From positions 1,054,001 to 1,118,000 of the forward strand of contig NZ_FSRC01000002.1 of the NCBI RefSeq assembly GCF_900129785.1: DNA of 64,000 nt. The letters run 5' to 3'. The stretch is from Algoriphagus halophilus (GTDB taxonomy: Bacteria; Bacteroidota; Bacteroidia; Cytophagales; Cyclobacteriaceae). The translations under genes were made by a program, and so were the position numbers. Below the pieces are notes generated by a model. It was given only the letters and a program-made list of their open reading frames with translations. It was not told where the DNA came from and made no database searches. Positions 8,515-17,127 of this stretch are shown here, one piece after another; the first letter of the stretch is position 1, and every line of letters begins with the position of its first letter.

Positions 8515-8546
8515 TAAAAATACACTTCATCTCATTGAATGTCAAA
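8515..8546 (-). promoter_or_regulatory. Predicted promoter of the 481-aa gene
   Basis: On the minus strand TTTG (complement of 8543-8546) and TATTTTTA (complement of 8515-8522) are separated by exactly 20 nt. This is one mismatch from the Bacteroidota TTTG / TAnnTTTG promoter and has the same spacing as the promoter at 6950-6981. The short leader to the ATG at 8469 contains three AAAAGT-type repeats (plus strand 8471-8478, 8487-8493, 8501-8508). Confidence 0.5.
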
Positions 8547-8553
8547 TAAATAC

Positions 8554-9942
8554 CTAATTAATAAGGGTGAATGTTCCTTTGGTGCGTTGGGAATAGTGTC
8601 TGCTCAACTCTGGAAAATCATTTAAAATAGACTGAAAAAGGCCTTCTTGATCCAGGATAATTTTCGGCTGCTGATGTTGCAGCATTTGATATAGTTTGGC
8701 TTTCTCTGGGATATCTCTGTCTTGGTCAAGATAGAGTTTACTCAATTCGAAATTGAGAAACGGACCTCCTAATTTAGCATGTTGATAACCAGAAATATCC
8801 GGCCCTAGGATCATAATTTCCTTACCCTCCAACGATGTATCTACCTGCTCAGAAACAAAATAGGAAGGGTTGTCCACGTTGAATTGCCAATACCACCAGG
8901 CAAATGCCGGTAGGCCCATAATAAGTAAGTAAAAGGCAAGATTCGGGATCATTCCTCTTCGAATGTGAAGAAAAAACTGAGTAATCAAATAAGAAAGTCC
9001 CGGAACAAAAATGATCAGTTGATATCCCGCTTGATTTTTAATTAACAGAAACTCAGCCGCAGCAAAAATTAGCCATAAAATGACCAATTGCCTTTGCTTT
9101 TGCTGGTTGATGGTAGAGCCTTTTAGTACAGCTCCCAAGAAATACCCTACTAAGGAAAGCAGGATAGGAAATGCACCTATGATTAACCAACTCCAATACG
9201 ACTGGAAAAGAACTCTGGAAGATTTAAATATCAGAGGCCAAATATCAATAGCCTCTTGAAGTCCGTCATTCCAATAATAGAACACGGCTATCAGAAGAAT
9301 CGGCAAAGTATATCCAACCAAAGAAAGCATGAGTTGGCGGAAGGAAAAACCACTGATGGCAATCCCAGTCAGAATCATATAGGGTAAGAAAAAAATATAA
9401 CTTGGATGAAATCCTGCTGCTAGACCTCCATAAATACCTATCAAAAGGGTGGATTCACTGGTTTCTTTTTGAAGCACCGTTTGGGAAAACAATTGGCCCA
9501 ATGCCAAAATCAAAAATGTACTTCCCAGCATGGCAGGGTTTAAAGAAAGCATATCGAATGAGAAATGAAAAAGCGCTGCCATGATCATTGCAGGCAAATA
9601 GGTGTTCTCATCAAACACCCGGTATTTAATTAAGATGGTATTCCAATAAATGATTTGAAACAAAATGAAGACCCTTCCGATTAATTCATAGGCTAAAGGG
9701 CTTCTTCCCATGATAAAGTCAACGATTGTAAAAAATCCTGCTGAAAGTGGCCCAGTATTATCAATGATATCTTGATAAAGGAAATATCCTTGTCCAAGTC
9801 GTTCGCCCAACACCATCCAGGAAAGCTGGAGGGTAGTAAGCGGGAAAGGGTCCCAAATCAGAAATATGGCAGTAAGTACAAGCAAATAAATTGCTAAACC
9901 TACGAGTCTGAAAGGGTCATTAACTTTGAAAAATCTAAGCAA
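8554..9942 (-). CDS. DUF6427-type polytopic membrane protein (462 aa)
   Basis: An integral membrane protein with about 11-13 hydrophobic segments, from VGLAIYLLVLTAIFLIW near residue 15 to LAFYLLIMGLPAFAWWYW near 355. A soluble C-terminal tail of ~100 residues contains EGKEIMILGPDISGY and ends in a possible Rossmann-like segment. The MLRFFK opening and general layout match DUF6427, a Bacteroidota inner-membrane family whose function is not established; the fold resembles glycosyltransferase-like membrane proteins. The start is a TTG: no in-frame ATG lies near and MLRFFK is the usual family start. It is divergent from rbfA, whose ATG lies 94 nt away. Confidence 0.7.
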   Translation of the reverse strand: MLRFFKVNDPFRLVGLAIYLLVLTAIFLIWDPFPLTTLQLSWMVLGERLGQGYFLYQDIIDNTGPLSAGFFTIVDFIMGRSPLAYELIGRVFILFQIIYWNTILIKYRVFDENTYLPAMIMAALFHFSFDMLSLNPAMLGSTFLILALGQLFSQTVLQKETSESTLLIGIYGGLAAGFHPSYIFFLPYMILTGIAISGFSFRQLMLSLVGYTLPILLIAVFYYWNDGLQEAIDIWPLIFKSSRVLFQSYWSWLIIGAFPILLSLVGYFLGAVLKGSTINQQKQRQLVILWLIFAAAEFLLIKNQAGYQLIIFVPGLSYLITQFFLHIRRGMIPNLAFYLLIMGLPAFAWWYWQFNVDNPSYFVSEQVDTSLEGKEIMILGPDISGYQHAKLGGPFLNFELSKLYLDQDRDIPEKAKLYQMLQHQQPKIILDQEGLFQSILNDFPELSRHYSQRTKGTFTLIN

Positions 9943-10011
9943 GATGTCTGGAAAATTGAGTTAGTATTGGGTAGTCTAAGCCCGAAATTAAAGGTTGCCC
10001 AACTATTTCGC

Positions 10012-10019
10012 TAAATTTG
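10012..10019 (+). promoter_or_regulatory. Possible -7 promoter element upstream of rbfA
   Basis: TAAATTTG matches the Bacteroidota -7 box TAnnTTTG exactly and lies 17 nt upstream of the rbfA ATG. No TTTG is found at the usual distance upstream, so this is weak support on its own. Confidence 0.3.
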
Positions 10020-10036
10020 TACCACAAATACTTCAC

Positions 10037-10420
10037 ATGGAAAGTAAAAGACAACAAAAATACGCCAAATTGATCCAAAAAGAGCTTGGAGATATCTTTC
10101 AAAAAGACGCCAAGCATCTTGTAGGGAAAGCAATGATCACCATCACTCACGTTTTGGTCAGCCCTGACTTGGGCTTTGCAAAAGTATATTTAAGCTTTTT
10201 GCTCACTGATCCAGATGCTACCTACAAGCTGATCAACCAACATAAAAAAGAAATCAGGCATCAATTGGCCAAAAGAATCGGAAAGTCAGTCCGCATTATT
10301 CCTGAGATCGCATTTTTCCCGGATGACTCTGCTTCCTATGCGCAGCATATGGACAAGGTCATTTCTGATTTGAATATTCCGGAAGCTCCAGAAGAGGAAG
10401 ACGAAGATTCAGAGGATTAA
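10037..10420 (+). CDS. rbfA: Ribosome-binding factor A
   Basis: A 127-aa protein starting MESKRQQKYAKLIQKELGDI. It contains MITITHVLVSPDLGFAKVYLSFL and the family's KRIGKSVRIIPEIAFFPDDS region, then an acidic tail (EEEDEDSED). RbfA binds the 30S subunit and helps mature the 5' end of 16S rRNA. The frame extends 14 codons upstream, but this ATG gives the standard RbfA N-terminus. The next gene, a LolC/E-like permease, starts 12 nt after the stop, an order common in Bacteroidota. Confidence 0.93.
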   Translation: MESKRQQKYAKLIQKELGDIFQKDAKHLVGKAMITITHVLVSPDLGFAKVYLSFLLTDPDATYKLINQHKKEIRHQLAKRIGKSVRIIPEIAFFPDDSASYAQHMDKVISDLNIPEAPEEEDEDSED

Positions 10421-10432
10421 TTCTTAAGGCTA

Positions 10433-11659
10433 TTGACACTTAGTTTCTTTATAGCGCGCCGATATTTTCGCAGTAAGAAAAAGCGGAACTTTATCACGAT
10501 CCTGTCCACCATTTCTATGGTAGGAGTAGCCGTGGGTACCATGGCATTGGTAATTGTGATGTCGGTGTTTAATGGCTTGGAGGATTTAATTCGAGGTCTT
10601 TTTGCCAGTTTTGATGCGGAATTAAAGATAGAAGCTGCAGAGGGGAAAAGTTTTGAAGTAACCGAAGACTGGTTAGATAGTATTCGATCTCTGGAGGGAG
10701 TGGAGGTATTGACCGAGGTGATAGAAGACAATGCCTTGTTTGATTACAATGGGAATCAAATTGTGGCAAGATTGAAAGGAGTCTCAGACAATTTCTTGGA
10801 CCAAGGCAGGTTTAAAAATGGCTATTTTTGGGGAGATACTACCTTGGGGACGGATTTAAGACCTGCTGCGATTTTAGGCAGGGGGGTTGGCTTTTTCCTT
10901 TCAGTCAATTTGAATGATGTGATCGTCCCATTAAAAGTTTTCTACCCCAAAGCTCCTAGGTCGGCCGCTACCATTGATCCCAATCAATTGTATTCCTCGG
11001 CGATTCTGGACCCAGTTGCCTTTTTCAGTATAGAGCGACAGTTTGATGATGAGTATGTCATTGCACCACTGGAATTCGCAAAAAATCTATTGAATTATGG
11101 AAATAGAAGGACCTCCTTGGAAATTAAAGTGGAGGAAAGCCATTCTATCAATTCGATACAATCAAGCTTAAAGGAATTGCTAGGTCCTCGATTTCTAGTC
11201 AAAAATACGGATGAGCAACATGCGGGATTATTGAGAACTGTGAAGCTAGAAAAGCTTTTCGTCTTTCTCACTTTGACCTTTATTTTGGCCATTGCCTCAT
11301 TTAATATCTTTTTTTCATTGAGTATGCTGGCCATTGAGAAGAAAAAAGATATTGCCGTTTTAAAAGCCATGGGAGCTCCTGATAAATTGATCAGTAGAAT
11401 TTTCCTGAAACAAGGTGCCTTGATTGCATTGAGTGGAGCAATTATCGGATTGATTTTGGGTTTTTTGATTTGTCTGGCTCAGGAAAAATTCGGATTGGTT
11501 TCCTTGGGAATTTCATCGGCAGTAATCGATTCTTATCCAGTAAAAATAGCCTGGACAGACTTTATTTGGATTAGCTTAGCTGTTATTGGAATTACTTTAT
11601 TAGCAAGCTATCGACCCGCATTTATTGCTTCCAAAGTGGACACGGTAAAGGAACTTTGA
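10433..11659 (+). CDS. LolC/LolE-like ABC transporter permease (FtsX/MacB core)
   Basis: A 408-aa inner-membrane protein. A first transmembrane helix follows the basic ARRYFRSKKKRN stretch (residues ~20-45, STISMVGVAVGTMALVIVMS). A periplasmic domain spans ~50-265, and three further helices lie at about 275-300, 325-350 and 375-400, with the FtsX-type cytoplasmic signature IEKKKDIAVLKAMGA between helices 2 and 3. This is the standard topology of lipoprotein-releasing permeases. No ATPase gene is adjacent, so the partner must be encoded elsewhere. The start is TTG, chosen because the family begins just before the first helix and no ATG is available. Probably co-transcribed with rbfA. Confidence 0.85.
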   Translation: MTLSFFIARRYFRSKKKRNFITILSTISMVGVAVGTMALVIVMSVFNGLEDLIRGLFASFDAELKIEAAEGKSFEVTEDWLDSIRSLEGVEVLTEVIEDNALFDYNGNQIVARLKGVSDNFLDQGRFKNGYFWGDTTLGTDLRPAAILGRGVGFFLSVNLNDVIVPLKVFYPKAPRSAATIDPNQLYSSAILDPVAFFSIERQFDDEYVIAPLEFAKNLLNYGNRRTSLEIKVEESHSINSIQSSLKELLGPRFLVKNTDEQHAGLLRTVKLEKLFVFLTLTFILAIASFNIFFSLSMLAIEKKKDIAVLKAMGAPDKLISRIFLKQGALIALSGAIIGLILGFLICLAQEKFGLVSLGISSAVIDSYPVKIAWTDFIWISLAVIGITLLASYRPAFIASKVDTVKEL

Positions 11660-11766
11660 GAGACCTGGTTTCTTCAATATAAATTAATCCTGTTTAATCA
11701 ATTGAAAATCAAGGTGTACTAATGAATTTTCAAGGCTTGTAAAAAAGAGGATCAAAAAAATCGTGT

Positions 11767-11774
11767 TATTTTTG
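11767..11774 (+). promoter_or_regulatory. Possible -7 promoter element
   Basis: TATTTTTG matches TAnnTTTG exactly, about 60 nt upstream of the next ATG. No convincing TTTG lies ~20 nt further upstream. The remaining ~170 nt between the permease gene and the next gene shows nothing else. Confidence 0.3.
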
Positions 11775-11835
11775 CCACGAGGCATGTTTATTGAAGCCCC
11801 GATGTCAATCCCCCAATTTGTAAATTAAATACCCA

Positions 11836-12438
11836 ATGTTAAAAGTATTGACCCTTTGTAGTTTGATGATGTTGTTTGTAGGACTTGGAAATCTAACTCA
11901 AGCACAAGACAGTTCTTCAGATCAGGGATCTCTAAACGGTGGCACGATCGATAGCCAGTTTGATTATATCTACAATGTATCCAATAATTACCAAGAATAT
12001 AAGGTAGTTAAACGGACAAATCTGGACAGGTTAAAGTCCAATATTTTGGATTCCATGAGAACCATGAGACAGGAAGTGTTTGATCTTAAAACACAGATTT
12101 CCAGTCAAAAAGACTCAATTGGCACCATGAATACGGTACTATTGCAAGCAGAGGCAGATAAAGAAGAAGCCATTGCTGCCAAAGACAATTTCACCTTTTT
12201 TGGTATTGGCATTCACAAAGGAGTATATAGTTCTATGATGTGGCTATTGGTGGCAATCTTGGCGGTTGCCCTTGCATTTTTCTCCATGCAATACTTGAGA
12301 AGCTTTAAAAAAATCAAGAAAGCCCAAAAGGATTTGGCGGAAGTTCAAGAAGAATTTGACTCCCACAGAAAAAACACCTTAGAACGCGAACGAAAGTTAA
12401 AACGTGAATTGGTTGATGCTCAGATGGGCAAAAAGTAG
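11836..12438 (+). CDS. Secreted/membrane coiled-coil protein of unknown function (200 aa)
   Basis: A signal peptide (MLKVLTLCSLMMLFVGLGNL, cleavage after TQAQ) is followed by a low-complexity Ser/Gly stretch and a coiled coil around residues 60-110 (MRTMRQEVFDLKTQISSQKD). One transmembrane helix lies at ~133-153 (SMMWLLVAILAVALAFFSM). A second, highly charged cytoplasmic coiled coil with many Lys and Glu closes the protein. Close relatives in Bacteroidota genomes are often labelled tRNA (guanine-N1)-methyltransferase, but nothing here resembles the TrmD knot fold or a SAM site, so that name should not be carried over. A strong terminator follows directly, so it is probably monocistronic. Confidence 0.75.
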   Translation: MLKVLTLCSLMMLFVGLGNLTQAQDSSSDQGSLNGGTIDSQFDYIYNVSNNYQEYKVVKRTNLDRLKSNILDSMRTMRQEVFDLKTQISSQKDSIGTMNTVLLQAEADKEEAIAAKDNFTFFGIGIHKGVYSSMMWLLVAILAVALAFFSMQYLRSFKKIKKAQKDLAEVQEEFDSHRKNTLERERKLKRELVDAQMGKK

Positions 12439-12470
12439 AAAAATCCTACACAATGAATTTTGACCTTCCA

Positions 12471-12514
12471 ATGGGTTAAAAACTGAGTTTTCCGGTTTTT
12501 AACCCATTTTTTTT
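12471..12514 (+). terminator. Intrinsic terminator
   Basis: A perfect 13-bp stem (12471-12483 with 12495-12507, ATGGGTTAAAAAC) with an 11-nt loop runs straight into eight T residues. It terminates the coiled-coil protein gene. Confidence 0.9.
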
Positions 12515-12571
12515 GGTTTCCTTGTAATTTGAAAATCAAATAGGATCTTTTTGTAGTCTTTTGATGCATAT

Positions 12572-13708
12572 ATGAAATTTCGGGATTTTGAGGTAATAGT
12601 AATCGGCTTGGGAGCAGTAGGATCTGCAACCCTTTTCCAACTTTCAAAAGCTGGAGTTTCTGTTTTGGGAATTGATCGTTTTGATCCTCCACACCATTTT
12701 GGATCTTCCCATGGCGAAACCCGAATCACAAGATTGGCAGTAGGGGAGTCGGATGCTTATGTTCCTATGGTCAAACGATCTCATGAAATATGGAGAGAAA
12801 TCGAGTCGATTTCAGGAAACTCTATTTTTACGGAATGTGGAGGTGTTTTATTGGATTCAGGAAAAACGCCATGGGCCAAACATGGAGTGGAAGGTTTTTT
12901 TAAGAACACCGTTACCATAGCCGATCAATTTGGGATTGCACACCAAATGATGTCCTCTGATCAATTGAAAATGAAATACCCATTATTTCAACTTGAGGAA
13001 GAAGGAACTGCCTATTTTGAATATTCTGCGGGGTACTTAAAACCTGAAGAAGCCATTCGGGTCCAAATCAATCTTGCTGAAATGAATGGAGCCATTGTTT
13101 TGAGAAATAGTCCAGTACTTCAGGTGAAGAAACGGTCTGATTCAAAAGTTCAAGTAGAATTAGAGGGTGAAAGTTTGGTAGCAGATGTAGTGATCAATTG
13201 TACCGGAGGTTGGATCAAAGATTTCTTATCTCAGGCCGGCCGTTCCAATTTAAAAATATGCAGGCAATTACTCCATTGGGTAAAAATTGACCAAGAGGAT
13301 TGGAAAGACTATCCGGTTTTTATGTGGGGTCATGGTCCGAATCCAGAGGATTTTATCTATGGCTTTCCTAGTTTAGATGGGGTGTCTATAAAGATGGCAA
13401 CCGAATCATTTGAAGCCGTGGACCATCCTGACCAAATCATTAGAGAAGTTGGAGAGGAGGAGCAGCAAAGGTTCTGGAAGGAACAAGTTGAACCGAGGTT
13501 TGGCGGGTTGAAACCAGAGTTTTTGAAATCTGAAGTATGCTTTTACACAGTGACTAAGGATGCGAAATTTATCATCCAGAAAAATGTGGATAATGAACGT
13601 GAGTGGATGGTATCTGCATGCTCGGGACATGGGTTCAAACATTCCGCGGCCTTGGGAGAATATTTGGCAGATAGGGTCTTGCAAAGGACTCCTCGTTTCA
13701 TTTTATAA
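12572..13708 (+). CDS. FAD-dependent amine oxidase of the monomeric sarcosine oxidase / N-methyltryptophan oxidase family
   Basis: A 378-aa flavoprotein. The dinucleotide fold GLGAVGSATLFQLSKAG lies at residues ~12-28, followed by GIDRFDPP and the family signature SSHGETRI. Near the C-terminus the SGHGFKHSAALGE motif is present. Cys323, in EVCFYT, matches the cysteine that carries covalent FAD in monomeric sarcosine oxidase. The family oxidises secondary or N-methyl amino acids to imines with release of hydrogen peroxide. The substrate cannot be read from sequence: sarcosine, N-methyltryptophan or pipecolate types are all possible. It stands alone between a terminator and the ABC exporter gene. 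Confidence 0.85.
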   Translation: MKFRDFEVIVIGLGAVGSATLFQLSKAGVSVLGIDRFDPPHHFGSSHGETRITRLAVGESDAYVPMVKRSHEIWREIESISGNSIFTECGGVLLDSGKTPWAKHGVEGFFKNTVTIADQFGIAHQMMSSDQLKMKYPLFQLEEEGTAYFEYSAGYLKPEEAIRVQINLAEMNGAIVLRNSPVLQVKKRSDSKVQVELEGESLVADVVINCTGGWIKDFLSQAGRSNLKICRQLLHWVKIDQEDWKDYPVFMWGHGPNPEDFIYGFPSLDGVSIKMATESFEAVDHPDQIIREVGEEEQQRFWKEQVEPRFGGLKPEFLKSEVCFYTVTKDAKFIIQKNVDNEREWMVSACSGHGFKHSAALGEYLADRVLQRTPRFIL

Positions 13709-13770
13709 GTAGAATTTTATTCTGGGAAAGGGAATTCTAAAATCTGGGAGGATATACTTCCAAAAACTCT

Positions 13771-13778
13771 TACTTTTG
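13771..13778 (+). promoter_or_regulatory. Possible -7 promoter element of the ABC exporter
   Basis: TACTTTTG fits TAnnTTTG exactly, 25 nt before the ATG at 13804. There is no clear TTTG at the expected upstream distance. Confidence 0.3.
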
Positions 13779-13803
13779 TCTGTTCAATTACCAAGAAAGT
13801 CTA

Positions 13804-15594
13804 ATGGCAAAACAAAGAGGCACTGCTTTGGAAGAGCACGAAAAGAGGAAGTTGTCAAAGCAGAATTTAGAAAAGATCGGAACCATATTCCGTTTTTTAA
13901 TGCCCTACAAATGGGCATTTATTTTGGGTTTGGTGTTCCTGCTCTTTTCTTCTTTAACTTTATTGACGTTTCCATTTGTTGCTGGTAAGCTCATTGACGC
14001 TGCTCAAGGCACAGAATGGATTGTCTCAGATATTAATTCCATAGCGCTTATACTCGTTGGGATTTTAGCTGTCCAGAGTATTTTTTCTTTCTTTCGGGTT
14101 TGGTTATTTGCATTGGTTTCTGAGCGTTCCATGCGGGATATAAGATTGGCTTTGTATTCTAGGATGGTACGTTTGCCCATGAAGTTTTTCGATACCCGAA
14201 GAACCGGAGAGCTGATTTCAAGGATCACTTCGGATGTAAGTTTGCTTCAAGATACTTTTTCAGTTACGCTGGCAGAGTTTTTCAGACAGATTATCACCTT
14301 GATAGCTGGAGTGGCATTTCTATTAATTAATACACCGAAGCTTACTTTATTCATGCTGGGCACATTCCCTGTATTGGTGTTGATAGCGATGGTATTTGGG
14401 AAGTTTATCAGAAAACTTTCAAAGAAAACCCAAGATGAATTGGCTGCTGCCAACGTGATCGTAGAAGAAACCTTACAGTCCATCAGCACGGTCAAGTCTT
14501 TTGTTGGTGAAGTATATGAATCTGCTCGCTACGGGAAAGGATTGAATTCTGTAGTAGGAGTAGCTTTGAGACAAGCCAAATACAGAGGAGCATTTATCTC
14601 ATTCATCATCTTTGCTTTGTTCGGCGGGATTGTAGCCGTGATGTGGTATGGGGCAAGCCTAGTGGGTTCAGGTGATATGAGTGTAGGTGAGCTGGTTTCA
14701 TTTGTCTTGTATACCACGTTTATCGGAGGATCTATTGCAGGATTAGGGGATATCTATGGTCAGGTCCAAAAGGCCATTGGATCTTCTGAAAGGGTGCTGG
14801 AGATTTTGGAAGAGGAGGCAGAACAAGTAGGAGGGGATGTTGCCTTGAATTTCCAGGGAAAGATCGATTTCCAAAACGTGCAGTTCCATTATCCTACCAG
14901 ACCAGAAGTAGAAGTTTTAAAGAGCCTAAGTTTCCATGTCAATCCAGGAGAAAAAGTAGCTTTGGCAGGACATTCAGGGGCAGGAAAATCCACGATTATT
15001 CAATTGCTTCTTCGATTCTATGATATCCAAAATGGTCAAATTCTGGTGGATGATAAAAATATCACCAATTGGGACCTACAAGCACTAAGAAGCAAGGTAG
15101 GGATGGTTCCTCAAGAAGTTCTTTTGTTTGGCGGCTCGATCCGTGAGAATATCTCCTATGCAAAGCCAAATGCGACAGAAGCTGAAATTATGGAGGCAGC
15201 CAAGAAGGCAAACGCTTGGCAGTTTATCAGTCAATTCCCAGAGGGATTAGATACCTTGGTAGGAGAACGTGGAGTGAAACTATCCGGAGGACAGAGACAG
15301 CGGGTGGCAATTGCAAGAGCGATATTAAAGGATCCATCCATTTTGATTTTGGATGAGGCTACCTCCTCTTTAGATGCAGAATCCGAGTCGCTTGTTCAAG
15401 AAGCCTTGGATGAATTAATGAAAGGCAGAACGACCATCATTATTGCCCATAGACTGGCTACCATCAGAAAAGTGGATAGGATCTACGTGTTGAAAGACGG
15501 AGAAATTATTGAGGAAGGAAATCACCAGGATTTGATTACCAAAGATGAGGGCTTTTATGCCAATTTGGTACGTCTTCAGTTCGCGGAAAATTAA
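13804..15594 (+). CDS. ABC exporter, fused permease and ATPase (MsbA/ABCB type)
   Basis: A 596-aa half-transporter. Six transmembrane helices lie within residues ~35-320. The nucleotide-binding domain has Walker A GHSGAGKST (~residue 395), a Q-loop at VPQEVLLFGGS, signature LSGGQRQRVAIARAI (~495), Walker B SILILDEATSSLD and the H-loop IIIAHRLATI. It should work as a homodimer that exports a lipid, drug or peptide across the inner membrane. It lacks the N-terminal C39 peptidase domain of bacteriocin exporters. The neighbours give no clue to the substrate; an MsbA-like role in lipid A export is possible but not shown. Confidence 0.92.
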   Translation: MAKQRGTALEEHEKRKLSKQNLEKIGTIFRFLMPYKWAFILGLVFLLFSSLTLLTFPFVAGKLIDAAQGTEWIVSDINSIALILVGILAVQSIFSFFRVWLFALVSERSMRDIRLALYSRMVRLPMKFFDTRRTGELISRITSDVSLLQDTFSVTLAEFFRQIITLIAGVAFLLINTPKLTLFMLGTFPVLVLIAMVFGKFIRKLSKKTQDELAAANVIVEETLQSISTVKSFVGEVYESARYGKGLNSVVGVALRQAKYRGAFISFIIFALFGGIVAVMWYGASLVGSGDMSVGELVSFVLYTTFIGGSIAGLGDIYGQVQKAIGSSERVLEILEEEAEQVGGDVALNFQGKIDFQNVQFHYPTRPEVEVLKSLSFHVNPGEKVALAGHSGAGKSTIIQLLLRFYDIQNGQILVDDKNITNWDLQALRSKVGMVPQEVLLFGGSIRENISYAKPNATEAEIMEAAKKANAWQFISQFPEGLDTLVGERGVKLSGGQRQRVAIARAILKDPSILILDEATSSLDAESESLVQEALDELMKGRTTIIIAHRLATIRKVDRIYVLKDGEIIEEGNHQDLITKDEGFYANLVRLQFAEN

Positions 15595-15662
15595 GTTTCA
15601 AAAGAAAGTTTGTCTTTTGTCATCCAAGGATGGCTCCGTTTCGTAATTCTTCAAAAAAAAGT

Positions 15663-16451
15663 ATGAGTACTCCGCTTGAAAGACTAATTCAATCTGTTCA
15701 GATCGAACGAGAAATCTTATTAGATCATCCTATTTATAAAGACCTAACTAGCCTGGAAGATTTTCATATTTTCATGAAGTACCATGTATTTGCAGTTTGG
15801 GACTTTATGAGTTTGTTAAAATCCTTGCAAGTTAAATTGACGGGAATCAATCTTCCTTGGGTCCCTGCTTCAGACCCGATGATTGCCAGACTTATCAATG
15901 ATATTGTCTTGGCAGAAGAGAGTGATGAAGATGGTGAAGGAGGGTATTGTAGCCATTTTGAGCTCTATTTGCGAGCAATGAAAGAAGCAGGAGCAGAAAC
16001 CTATGACATTGATTTGATGCTGCAAAAGCTGAAATCTGGAGCTGATTTTTTAGAAGCGATGGAGGAAGTTCAATTACCTGTCTTTGTAAGGACTTTCCTG
16101 AAATTGAATTATGAAATGGTAACTAAAGGGAAACCTCACGAAGTTGCGGCTTCCTTTACTTTGGGAAGGGAAGATTTGATTCCTGATTTATTCCGAAAAC
16201 TAGTGGATGAATTAGTGAAAAATCAACCTGAGAAATTGAAGACCCTTTCCTTTTATTTTGATCGGCATATCCATTTGGATGAGGAGGAACATGGACCTTT
16301 GGCTTGGAGAATGGTAAGTCTTTTAATGGGAGATGATCCCAAGAAGTTTGAAGAATCCGAAAAAGCGGCAAGGGAAGCGTTGCAGGCAAGAAAAGTCCTT
16401 TGGGATGGAATCCATCGTTCTATCAAAGAAAAAAAATACGAATTGATTTAA
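15663..16451 (+). CDS. DUF3050 (haem-oxygenase-like fold) protein
   Basis: A 262-aa soluble protein; ATG 15663 (MSTPLERLIQ) is preferred over the in-frame ATG at 15630 because it gives the family's usual start. It contains the DUF3050 landmarks FHIFMKYHVFAVWDFMSLLK, LAEESDEDGEGGYCSHFELY and FYFDRHIHLDEEEHGPLAW. The regularly placed His and Glu residues (HVFAVWDF, EESDED, CSHFE, DRHIHLDEEEH) suggest a helical bundle with a metal site, as in iron-dependent haem-oxygenase-like oxidases. The reaction is unknown. It faces the next gene with only 4 nt between stops. Confidence 0.75.
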   Translation: MSTPLERLIQSVQIEREILLDHPIYKDLTSLEDFHIFMKYHVFAVWDFMSLLKSLQVKLTGINLPWVPASDPMIARLINDIVLAEESDEDGEGGYCSHFELYLRAMKEAGAETYDIDLMLQKLKSGADFLEAMEEVQLPVFVRTFLKLNYEMVTKGKPHEVAASFTLGREDLIPDLFRKLVDELVKNQPEKLKTLSFYFDRHIHLDEEEHGPLAWRMVSLLMGDDPKKFEESEKAAREALQARKVLWDGIHRSIKEKKYELI

Positions 16452-16455
16452 AGAA

Positions 16456-17127
16456 TTAGCCCAGATTATGGGCAGATAGAGATTTGACCATTCCAAACAT
16501 CTTTTCTTTATAAATCGATGCACCTGGAAATAGGTTTCTCATTCCTTTTTCATCCAGTAATAAAATCTCATCCAAATATTGTTGGGCATCTCGTTCATCC
16601 CATTTGCGAAGCCGGCTCAACCTCGTTTTGGTAAGTATGGGAAAGATGATGGACTTCGGCATATATTGTGCAAAAGGGATTGCATAATGTGCCTCTATGG
16701 GGAAGTATTTGTTGGGTGTTTGAATAAAAAAAGTCTTTCCTACCCGTTGGATTTCATTGGCCATTTTCACTTGATTTTCCCAGGTATACACGTGCTCGAT
16801 TACCGAATTTGAAAATACCAGATCAAAGCTTTGGTCTTCAAATTCTGGCATACAAGTGGCATCTCCAACTACACTTTTCAACCCAGGCTGCTCTACCTTT
16901 TCTTTGGTCAAATTCAGAAGGGTAATTTCTACCTGAGGCATTTTAGGTAGGGAACTGTTTTTCCAGAAATAGTCAGTACCCCCTACATCCAAAATTTTTA
17001 TGGATTCGGAAGTTTTAAAATGAGAGAAGAAAAGGGCTTCAAAAACTTGCTGCCTTTTATTTCTAAGTTTTGCTCCTAAAGAATTGGGATTATCTGATGC
17101 AGCAAATAAATCGGTAATAAAACTCAT
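16456..17127 (-). CDS. Class I SAM-dependent methyltransferase
   Basis: A 223-aa protein from the ATG at 17127 (MSFITDLFAASDNPNSLGAK); the frame extends to a TTG at 17169 but the ATG is preferred. Motif I is IKILDVGGTDYFW. A DLVFSNSVIEHVYTW segment marks the end of the SAM-binding core, as in Methyltransf_11-type enzymes acting on small molecules or surface glycans. The substrate is unknown. The gene is convergent with DUF3050 and divergent from a second methyltransferase gene, with 332 nt in between. Confidence 0.8.
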   Translation of the reverse strand: MSFITDLFAASDNPNSLGAKLRNKRQQVFEALFFSHFKTSESIKILDVGGTDYFWKNSSLPKMPQVEITLLNLTKEKVEQPGLKSVVGDATCMPEFEDQSFDLVFSNSVIEHVYTWENQVKMANEIQRVGKTFFIQTPNKYFPIEAHYAIPFAQYMPKSIIFPILTKTRLSRLRKWDERDAQQYLDEILLLDEKGMRNLFPGASIYKEKMFGMVKSLSAHNLG

